Shown piece after piece: positions 1-8,700 of a DNA stretch of 64,000 bases. The notes beneath the pieces were generated by a model. That model was not told where the DNA came from. It saw only the letters and a program-made list of their open reading frames with translations, and searched no databases. The stretch is from Herminiimonas arsenitoxidans (GTDB lineage: Bacteria > Pseudomonadota > Gammaproteobacteria > Burkholderiales > Burkholderiaceae_D): NCBI RefSeq assembly GCF_900130075.1, contig NZ_LT671418.1, forward strand, positions 1,488,001 through 1,552,000, read 5' to 3'. Every line of letters starts with the position of its first letter. Position 1 is the first letter of the stretch. Position numbers and translations under genes: made by a program.

Positions 1-3000
1 CGCCATTCTTCGTTTTGTTCGCTTTGCTCACTGATACGCAGCAACAGCTCACGTGCGACGAGTTGTGCTTCTTCTTGTTCGCGATCCAGTCGTGCCTGAT
101 TGGCCTTGGATAATTCCAGCGCCGCTGCAGCAAGCTTGGCTTTTTCTTGTGCAATCGCCAATGCTTCGCGTTCTGCTTCGAGCTGCGCTTCTTGTGCCAA
201 GCGTGCCTCGGTTTCCAGTGCCAGGCGCTGCGCGGCCAACTCTGCTTCTTCCAAGCCGGCGATCGCACATTGTTCGGCTTCTGTGCATGCGCGCTGTTCT
301 GCCTGGAGCTTCTCTTGCATTGCAAGCAAGGCGATTTCACTTGCTTCAGCACGTTGCAATTCCAGCTGTTGCTGCTCTTCCAGCATGCTCACTGCTTGTT
401 GTTCTGCACTGATGCGTTGTGCTTCAATCTCAGCCAACTCATTTGCTTCATGCGCCTTGCGTTCGGCAAGCTCTGTCAAGATGCTTTGCGCTTCGGCTTG
501 CTGTGTTTCTTTTTCCAGCAATGCTTTTTCCGCCATGGTTGCGGCTTCGGTTGCTTCACGCAAGGCTGCTTGTACTTGTTCCCGGCTGCGCAAAATACCG
601 GCTTGTTCTTGTTCAGCACGCACACGCGACTCGGATGCAGCCAATGCTGCTTCTTCTGCCACGAGTTTTTCCTGCGTTGCTTGCAATAATGCGGTCGCTG
701 CATGCGCACGTTGCTGCTCGACTGTCAGCTTTTTCTCAATCGCATTCATGGCTTGCTGTTCCAGATTGGCGCGTACACGTTCTGTTTTCGCCAATTCAAC
801 CGCTTGCCGTGCCTGAATCTCTGCCGCTTCTGCTGCTTTACGTTGCAATACAACTTGTTGTTCTGCCGCTTCCAGCATTTGCTTTTCTGCTGCCAGACGC
901 TGCGCACTCGATGTACGCGACACTTGCTCTGCTTCTGCACGTGCCTGCAGCGTATTGGCCTCTTCGTTTTCCAAAAGAATGCGCGCTTCGGCTTCTATCC
1001 GTGCCTGCTGCTCCAAGGCCAGCTTTTGCTGCACAGCTGCCAATGCTTCTTGTTCTGCCAAACTGCGTGCTTGTTCCGCCTGTGCCAATGCCAACGCTTC
1101 TGCAGCGCGCTGTTCTGATGCCAATGCAGCAGCATGCTGAAATTCTGCCTTGGCTCTGGTTTGCTCCAATGTCGCACGCGTTGCTACGCATTCTGCTTCG
1201 CTGGCCTCGCGGATTTTTCGTTCGGCCAGTTCACGCTCACGCAGCATTTCCATATTCTGCAATTCAGCAACCGTACGCGCTTCTGCTTCAGCTTGCGCTG
1301 CTGCTTCGATCTGGCATTTTTCTTCAATTGCCTGTACTGCCAACTCTTCCGCTTCTGCACGCTCACGCTCGGCACGTGTCAGCTCGACCATTTGACGTGT
1401 TTTTTCCAGGGCTGCGCGTGCGGCCTTGCGCTGCAAATCAGTCTTGGCTTTGGTTTGTGCCAGCGCATGTTGGTTGGCAACGCATTCTGCTTCACGTGCA
1501 GCGCGCAATTCTTGATCAGCTTGTTGTTGCGCTTCCATCAGCGCAGCGTGCTCCTGATTCGCACGTGCACGGGCTTCTGATGCTGCTTGCGCTTCCTGTT
1601 CTTTTGCGATTTTCGCTTGATTGGTTTGCAATTCTTTTTGCACAGCATCGGCGTGTTGGCGTTCCGCGGCCAGCTTTTCCTGCATGACTGCCAGCGCTTT
1701 TTGTTCAACCTGCAAACGTTGCTCTTGCAGTTTCGCCAGCTTCACTGCTTCATGTGCTTGAGCCAAAGCGGCATCCGCTGCTGCGCGTTTCAAGTTCGCT
1801 TGCGCTACCGTTTGCTCCATGGTGAGCTTGATGGCTGCGCTTTCTGCTTCCTGTGCAGAGAGATTATTTTGCTCGGCTTGCTCTTGCATACGCAGCAATG
1901 CGGTCTGCTCTTGATCAGCTTCTGCACGTGCCTTAACACTAGCCGAGACTGCCTCTTCTGCCTGCGTCTTTTCCTGCAATGCGACTAATGCACGTTGCTC
2001 CGCCGCTGCGCGCTCACGTTCGGCATTGGCCAGCGCCAATGCTTCTTCTGCTTGTTGTGATGCAGTTTCAGCCATCTGCTGTTGCAAACCGACGCGCTCT
2101 GCTGCTCTGTCGAGTGCAATTTTTTCGGAAGTCGCACGTGCTGCGGCCATTGAAGCGGCAGCGCGTTCCATCGTTAAACGTTGCTCAGCCAGTTCTCTGG
2201 CACGCAATTCTTCTTCAGCCCGTACACGTGCTGCGGCGACTGCCTGTTGTTCAGCAATCGCGCGTTGACGTGCTTCTTCTTCGCCTCTTGCTTCTACTGC
2301 AATACGGGCACGAACTTGTTCATCGGCTTGATGCTCGGCTTCTACGCGGGCGACTGCTGATGTCTGTAATTGCTTTTCAACCTGGATGCGTGCTTCGGTC
2401 GCAACGCGGATACGCTCTTCAGCTTCGCGACGTGATTGCGCCGCAACTGCGGCCATTCTTTCGACATGTTCGCGACGCTCTGCGGCAGCATGCATCTCGG
2501 CTTCGGCCTGCAAGCGTAGTTGAATCGCTTCCAGTGCACGCTGTTCGGATTCGATGCGCGCTTGTGCGGTTGACTGTTGTTCCTGCTCGGTTGCGGCACG
2601 CGCCAACGCATCTTCACGTGCACGCACTTCGGCAGGCACACGGTTAAGCATGGTTGCCAAAGCCTTGCTATCGGCTTCTTCGCGTTGCTGCGTCAGGATT
2701 GCTGCATCACGCTGCGCACTGATCAGTGACTTATTGGTTTCCAGTGCACTTTTCTCGCGACGTGCATGTTCACGCGCCAGATCGGCTACGCGTGATTCCA
2801 GACGCGCACGTTCGGCGGCATCTTCTTGTGCTGACTGCGTGGCGATTTCGGTTGCGGTGATGCGCTCGGCCACTTGGCGGCGCATATCTTCAGTTTCTTG
2901 CGCCAATTGTTCGGCGGCAGCAGCAGCGCGGGCGCTCAGTTCGCTTTCTTCAGCGATTTGTTCAATGGTGCGTTTGCGTGCCTGTTGCTCTGCTTTTGCA

Positions 3001-3449
3001 CGACCAATCGCGATAATGCCTAGTTGCGTATCCGCTTCAGTGCGTGCGCGGAGTTCTGCGATTTCCTTATTGACGGCGATAGTACGGGCTTCGCTAGCTG
3101 CGCGTGCCTGACGTTCTGCTTCCAGACGAGCACGGCTGGCGGCAATGGCTTCTTCCGCAGCACGGGCATTTTTATTGGCTTCGGCGATGGCCGCAGCATC
3201 GGTTTGCACGCGGTCTTCTGCAAGAGAGCGTGCATGCGCTTCGGCATAAGCACGATTTTCTGCAGTGACTGTCGCCTTGGCTTCGGCCTCCACACGGGCG
3301 ATTGCCTCACGTATCGCTTTGAGATCCATGCCTCCGACGCGAGCACCGCTTTTCGGCACATCAATTGTGCTGTCAATAACGTCGTCATTCTCCGCATCAG
3401 TCGCTTGCAGAGAAAGATTCTTACGCAGTGCTTGATTCGTTTCCATCAT
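1..3449 (-). CDS. Giant Ala/Glu/Gln-rich coiled-coil protein (partial, C-terminus beyond left edge)
   Basis: The minus strand is open from an ATG-ATG pair at 3449/3446 to the left edge, giving at least 1149 codons. After about 40 polar N-terminal residues the protein is almost entirely Ala, Glu, Gln, Arg and Lys with regularly spaced Leu/Ile/Val, a long coiled coil without membrane segments or a globular domain. From about residue 480 onward a motif of the type EQxALxAxQEKLxxEQ recurs every 98 residues. A GGGG stretch lies just before the start. It follows two sensor kinases on the same strand after a 169 bp gap, which suggests a structural or scaffolding role in that pathway; this is inference. 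Many open frames lie on the opposite strand, but they are by-products of the repetitive composition. I do not recognise a named family. Confidence 0.8.
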   Translation of the reverse strand, partial: MMETNQALRKNLSLQATDAENDDVIDSTIDVPKSGARVGGMDLKAIREAIARVEAEAKATVTAENRAYAEAHARSLAEDRVQTDAAAIAEANKNARAAEEAIAASRARLEAERQARAASEARTIAVNKEIAELRARTEADTQLGIIAIGRAKAEQQARKRTIEQIAEESELSARAAAAAEQLAQETEDMRRQVAERITATEIATQSAQEDAAERARLESRVADLAREHARREKSALETNKSLISAQRDAAILTQQREEADSKALATMLNRVPAEVRAREDALARAATEQEQQSTAQARIESEQRALEAIQLRLQAEAEMHAAAERREHVERMAAVAAQSRREAEERIRVATEARIQVEKQLQTSAVARVEAEHQADEQVRARIAVEARGEEEARQRAIAEQQAVAAARVRAEEELRARELAEQRLTMERAAASMAAARATSEKIALDRAAERVGLQQQMAETASQQAEEALALANAERERAAAEQRALVALQEKTQAEEAVSASVKARAEADQEQTALLRMQEQAEQNNLSAQEAESAAIKLTMEQTVAQANLKRAAADAALAQAHEAVKLAKLQEQRLQVEQKALAVMQEKLAAERQHADAVQKELQTNQAKIAKEQEAQAASEARARANQEHAALMEAQQQADQELRAAREAECVANQHALAQTKAKTDLQRKAARAALEKTRQMVELTRAERERAEAEELAVQAIEEKCQIEAAAQAEAEARTVAELQNMEMLRERELAERKIREASEAECVATRATLEQTRAKAEFQHAAALASEQRAAEALALAQAEQARSLAEQEALAAVQQKLALEQQARIEAEARILLENEEANTLQARAEAEQVSRTSSAQRLAAEKQMLEAAEQQVVLQRKAAEAAEIQARQAVELAKTERVRANLEQQAMNAIEKKLTVEQQRAHAATALLQATQEKLVAEEAALAASESRVRAEQEQAGILRSREQVQAALREATEAATMAEKALLEKETQQAEAQSILTELAERKAHEANELAEIEAQRISAEQQAVSMLEEQQQLELQRAEASEIALLAMQEKLQAEQRACTEAEQCAIAGLEEAELAAQRLALETEARLAQEAQLEAEREALAIAQEKAKLAAAALELSKANQARLDREQEEAQLVARELLLRISEQSEQNEEW
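306..2000 (-). repeat. 98-codon (294 bp) internal repeat of the coiled-coil gene
   Basis: The codon at the Leu position of the EQxAxxAxxEKL motif lies at 726, 1020, 1314, 1671 and 1965 (lowest plus-strand coordinate of each codon). Two further copies of the motif lie at 369 and 306. Spacings from 726 upward are 294, 294, 357 and 294 bp. 294 bp is 98 residues or 14 heptads, and 357 is 98 plus 21 residues. The gaps 726-369 (357) and 369-306 (63) fit the same rule. Copies differ in sequence, so this is an old duplication kept in heptad register and not a recent tandem repeat. Confidence 0.75.
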
Positions 3450-3618
3450 GGATCCCCGTTTGGATATCAGTTCCGGACGCTTTTTATCTACATTGGCCGG
3501 AGTTTCTTAATAGGCATTATCAGGGGCTGGGGCGCAAATCAGGCCTGAAAAAGAGGGGGAAAGCCGAGTCATTTCGGCGATATGGCAGGTAGTTTGGACA
3601 GGAATTAGTCGTATTTTG

Positions 3619-5730
3619 CTAATCCCGCGTGGCGGATAACTCCTGCAATATGCTGCTCAAACGCTCCATCCGGAACGGTTTGACGAGGAAATAATTCATC
3701 CCAGCGTCCATACAAGTTTGTATATCTGACAATGCACCAGCAGCCGTCAGCGCAACAATAGGCAGCGTCGATGCAGGTTTCGGCATGCTACGGATCGCAC
3801 GCGTAGCAGCCAAACCATCCATTTCAGGCATGTGCATATCCATCAGCACAACATCAAAGACCTTGTTTTGCACGGCCAGCACCGCTTCATGACCGTTTTG
3901 CGCAATCTGTACCGTATGCCCGGCTTTCTTCAATAAAGCGACAGCGACTTTTTGATTGATCTCGTTATCCTCGGCCAGCAGAATATGCAATGCACGTTTC
4001 GTCTTTGGCGGAACGGCGGCAAGTACCTCGGACACTGTCTCCGTCTTTGCCGCTCGCACAAATGTCAATTCGAACCAAAACTGGCTACCTTGATCCAGCA
4101 CACTCTCGACACCTATGCTGCCGCCCTGCATTTCTATGATTTTCTTGCAGATCGACAGACCAAGACCAGTACCACCAAAGCGCCGCGAAATAGAACTGTC
4201 TGCCTGCGAGAACGCCTGGAACAACAGAGGCTGTGCTTCCGGCGCGATCCCGATGCCGCTGTCTATCACGGTAAAGCGCAAACGAACATGCGCTTCATCC
4301 ACGGTAAGTGCCTCTATCTTCAAAGACACTCCGCCTTGCTCAGTAAACTTCAAGGCATTGCTAATCAAATTCAGAAGAACCTGACGCAAACGACTAACGT
4401 CACCTACCAGCAGGCGCGGCACATCCGAGACGTAATCGACGCTGAGTGATAAAGCCGTATCGCAGGTCCTGGAAGACATCAGATTGATCACGCTATCGAC
4501 AGTTTTGATCAAATCGAAATGTGTGGATTCAAATTGCAGATTGCCCGATTCCAGTTTGGAAAAATCCAGTATGTCGTTGAGTATGCTGAGCAAGGCTTCT
4601 GCGGAATACTGTGCGGTTTCCAGATGTTCACGCTGATCGCGGTCTGTGGTTTCGGCAAGTGCCAATTGCATCATGCCGAGCATACCGTTCATAGGCGTAC
4701 GAATTTCATGACTCATTACGGCGAGAAATTCCGACTTGGCTCGGTTCGCAGATTCTGCCTCATCCTTGGCTAGCAATAAATCGCGCGTCCGCTCTATGAC
4801 TTGATCTTCCAGATCATGACTGAGACTCACCAAGGATTCATACAACTGCACATTCGCCAGACCTGCTGCGATATTGCTACTCAACACATCAACCAGCCGT
4901 CGTTCCAACTCAGATAAAGGACGTTGCAGGGGCAACCACACCGCGTATTCGCCAGTGTCATTAAGCGAGCGTATATATAAACAAATATGATCGCTGTCGT
5001 ATAAATTTCTTTGTGCATTGAGTGTCTGCATCACGGCTTCTTGCACCGCAGAAGAAAACGCTATCTGCGTACCGACTGATGCCAACGTCCGCAGTTCTGT
5101 GCTATTCAATGCGCGGCGCACCACTACTCCATCCAGCGGATGTTGAATCAATATATTGATTTGCTTCAGGATTTGCGTAGCGAACGCGTGTTCGGAAGGC
5201 GTTTGTAAAAAGATGCTGGCGGCATTGACCACTCGCTCCAAACCATCGCGACCTTTTTCCAGCCAGATGATGTCTTCGTACGAACGCAAAGCAGAGATGA
5301 TGCAGGTCAGTAGTTTCTGCCGCGTTAATTCAGTCTTCGATTTGTAGTCATTAATGTCGTAATCAATCACAACATCACGTTCCGGTGCCTGTCCCGGTTG
5401 CCCGGTACGCAACACTATGCGCAAACGTCGATTGCGCATCTGTTCACGTATATGCCGCACCAGCTTCAAACCGGCGTTGTCATCTTCCATGACCACGTCG
5501 AGCAGAATAATCGCCGTATCCGGATGCTGTGTGAGTATGTCGCGCGCTTCTGCGGCTGAATAGGCATGCAAAAATTGCAGCGCACGCCCTTTGAACATCA
5601 CATCGATCATCGCAACCGCAGTGACTTGATGCACTTCCTCTTCATCATCCGCGATGAGAATTTTCCATGGTGGTTCGATGTTGCCGGTCGCACCTTCTTT
5701 TTCTGGTGCGAAAGAAAAATCTTCAAACAT
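3619..5730 (-). CDS. Hybrid response regulator / histidine kinase (REC - GAF-like - HisKA - HATPase - REC)
   Basis: A 703-residue soluble phosphorelay protein. The N-terminal receiver has the acidic pair near residues 28-30 and phosphoacceptor D78 (LLDVVM). A DUF3369/GAF-like sensory region follows at about 150-300, then a short coiled coil. The HisKA box SHEIRTPMNG has His341. A HATPase with an N box and a GTGLGLSI motif lies at about 450-570. A second receiver at about 590-700 has D631 (LMDMHMP) and the conserved Lys in LVKPF. No transmembrane segment is visible, so the signal is probably cytoplasmic or delivered by the N-terminal receiver. It starts 8 bp after the upstream kinase gene, so the two are very likely co-transcribed and may form one relay. 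The input signal is unknown. Confidence 0.92.
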   Translation of the reverse strand: MFEDFSFAPEKEGATGNIEPPWKILIADDEEEVHQVTAVAMIDVMFKGRALQFLHAYSAAEARDILTQHPDTAIILLDVVMEDDNAGLKLVRHIREQMRNRRLRIVLRTGQPGQAPERDVVIDYDINDYKSKTELTRQKLLTCIISALRSYEDIIWLEKGRDGLERVVNAASIFLQTPSEHAFATQILKQINILIQHPLDGVVVRRALNSTELRTLASVGTQIAFSSAVQEAVMQTLNAQRNLYDSDHICLYIRSLNDTGEYAVWLPLQRPLSELERRLVDVLSSNIAAGLANVQLYESLVSLSHDLEDQVIERTRDLLLAKDEAESANRAKSEFLAVMSHEIRTPMNGMLGMMQLALAETTDRDQREHLETAQYSAEALLSILNDILDFSKLESGNLQFESTHFDLIKTVDSVINLMSSRTCDTALSLSVDYVSDVPRLLVGDVSRLRQVLLNLISNALKFTEQGGVSLKIEALTVDEAHVRLRFTVIDSGIGIAPEAQPLLFQAFSQADSSISRRFGGTGLGLSICKKIIEMQGGSIGVESVLDQGSQFWFELTFVRAAKTETVSEVLAAVPPKTKRALHILLAEDNEINQKVAVALLKKAGHTVQIAQNGHEAVLAVQNKVFDVVLMDMHMPEMDGLAATRAIRSMPKPASTLPIVALTAAGALSDIQTCMDAGMNYFLVKPFRMERLSSILQELSATRD

Positions 5731-5738
5731 GGCGCATC

Positions 5739-8700
5739 CTAAACATGGCGTTGCGAGGCATGACCAATGTCAGCATCGGGAGCTGCCGTAACCGGATTAC
5801 GCGGAAAACGCAGTATGAATGTTGTGCCCTCGCCCACTTGGCTTTCGACTGTGATTTGTCCTTGCAGGCTATTGGTGACGAGGTTATGAATAATACTCAA
5901 ACCCAGTCCACTGCCACCACGACCGCGCATAGTGGTAAAAAATGGATCGAATATTTTCGCCAAATTTTCCTGTGGTATACCTTTTCCATTATCAGAAAAC
6001 CTCAGCTCGACCAAATCCGTTTCCTGTCCATTGGCATAAACACTACGCACCACAATCAACATCTCGCCGCGTACATTTTCTGGAAAGGCATGCAACAAGG
6101 CATTCATCATCATATTGGTAATGATCTGTGACAGCGCACCAGGATAGGTATCCACTTCTATCGCTTCATCGCAATTGACCGTTACTCTGTGTTCGGATCT
6201 GCGCAACATCGGGCTCAGATTCGACAAGACTTCATCGATATATCCCTTCAAGCGGAAAGTACGTCGCTCAGCGCTGGTTTGATCAACGGCCACATCCTTG
6301 AAGCTTTGTATCATGGTCGCGGCACGCTCCATATTGGATAACAATAATTTACTGATCGTCGTCGCTGTACCAACATAAGCATCGAGATCGGAACGCTTCA
6401 TTGCACCGGTCTGAAACAAGGACTTCAAACGTGTCGTCTCTTCTGCTAGCGTAGATGCGCCAGTGACGCCGACACCCAGTGGCGTATTGATCTCATGCGC
6501 GACACCGGCAACTAGTTGACCTAGTGATGCCAGCTTGGCGGATTCCACCAAGCGTTTTTGCGTGTGTCTCAAGGAATTCAGTGTGTCATGCAATTCGTGA
6601 TTTTTTTGACTGAGTGCTTGTGTACGCGCCTCGATCTTTTGTTCAAGATCGTTGTACAAGCCTGCGTTTTCCAGAGAAATGGCTATCTGCGTTGATAGCA
6701 TCTGCAATAACTCGGTATGTTCCTGCGTAAAGGCATCAATCGCCAGATTATTCTCCATATACAGAACACCAACCAGTTGTCCCTGCTTCTGCAATGGCAA
6801 ACACAAAATTGATTTCGGTCGCTCACGTTCGATATAAGGATCGCCGTTGAATTGACTATCATTCCCGGCATCACCCAATACGATTTTCTCTTGCGTGCGT
6901 TTGACGTAATTGACAACAGCAAGGCCGAGGTTGTTACTTTTTTCAACTGGTAAACCTTGTTGTACAACAATGGCACCATCCGCCGTCACTTCCGCTTGAA
7001 TAAACAAACTGCCATGTTCCATCAATAATAAAGCACCTTTTTGTGCCCCTGCATTCTCGATCAACAAACGCATTAGTTGAGACAGTAATTTATCGAGTTG
7101 AATCTCACCCGATAAAGTTTGCGATGCCTTGATGACGGTTTGAATATCCATCTGCCGTTCACGCACATCTTTCAATTCGCGACTGTCAGCACGTTTACGC
7201 GTAATCACGCGTGCCAATAGAATTGGATAGGACTCTTCCATTTGCAAGGCTTTGGCATATCCACCCCAGTCCTCGTATCGTGCATGTGCCTGTTCCAGAT
7301 GCATGCGCGCATTAATATCTTTTCCCTGACTGAGATAAAACTTCCCGGCCAACTCATGCGCTAATGCTTCATCGTTGATGAAGCCATATTGACGCGCACC
7401 CGTAATTGCATGTTCGTAGAATTGTTCCGCTAGTCTGTTCTTGTCGGCAACACGGAATGATTCAGCTTCGATCAATTGCCATTTATGGCGATAATTCATA
7501 GGCGCGTGATCGGCCCATGGTTTGAACTTTCTTTGCATGGCTCTGACTTTGGCCAGCGTATTCGAGGCATGCGAATCATACGGACGGCATAGCGCCAACT
7601 CAGAGAGTGAATATACCCACATCAAGAAACCGGACGAAGGTGTACCGAAGTGGAAGCCTGGCAAATCCATCGCTTCTTCCGCATGCAAGCGTGCATTAGC
7701 GAATTCACCAAAATAATATTCACCGATAGATTGGATCGTGCGCACGTAAAAAATACCCCACGGATCTATCGCATTTTTACGCGCCTTGACGTAGTCTTCC
7801 TGATCCCTGCCTTGTGTAATGTCGCCGATAGGCTCGCCTACCAAACGCGAGAAGAGCAATGCCCACGGAATCATGACACCGAGTAAAGCGGCGTAATCCA
7901 TCTTCCGATAAATATCCAGATCCTTGCGTATGGTTGCCAAGGCATCCTGCACATTACCGCCGGATTGAAAGCGGATCGCGTCCGAGAACGAAAGTGCCAC
8001 CATCGCACCTGGCCGGTCACCGATTTCCATGGCCTTGACATAGATGTCCATCAAGGGCTCCAGCGACAAGCGCAAATGCTCTCGATGATGTCGGATAATG
8101 CCGTGAAAAATACCAGCGGCACCTAGCGATTGCTTGTCACCACCCAGTTGTGCTGCGACCTTGCCAAACTTGTAGCCTTCAGCAATCCGTCCAAATTTAC
8201 CAACCAGCGTACGTCCCCACACCGCGTATGCATACGCGCAATTCGGCGACGAACCATAACGAATCGAGCGTCGCACCATTTCCAGCGCGACCCACAGGAC
8301 AACCGGAGAACCGGCTAAATACGTAAATCCATAACCAAGAAAAGCCATGGTGGCATGCAATTGCAGCAAATACTGAGGATCCGTAGCCGGAGGCAAATGC
8401 TCCAGTTCCAAAGGATCTCTACCGCGCAAGGCAATCTTCAATTTCAGACGCGATAGCAGAATATCTTTTTCACTCAAATTTTCTGGCACCTTGATACCGG
8501 AAATTTCCAGCATTTCAATGCCGGTTTGCATCAATTCCTGCGGCTTGTAAATCGCACCGTAGCAACGGATCAGATAATTTTTTGCCGCAATCATTTCGTG
8601 CGGCGTTTCGCTTCTATCGCAAACGATCTGACACAGACTTTCCATTTCCTTATAGTCGGCGCGAGCGAAAGCAGCATTAATGCGTTCCATGTACAGATCG

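Noticed and set aside
53..3548. Many long plus-strand open frames opposite the coiled-coil gene (up to 422 codons)
   Set aside because: They read as Leu/Ala/Cys/Ser-rich low-complexity protein, the expected antisense of an Ala/Glu/Gln repeat. The minus frame has heptad periodicity and a proper start.
3551..3578. Weak hairpin GCCGA/TCGGC with a C/T-rich tail after the hybrid kinase as a terminator
   Set aside because: Only a 5 bp stem and an interrupted T run; not strong enough to separate the transcription units.
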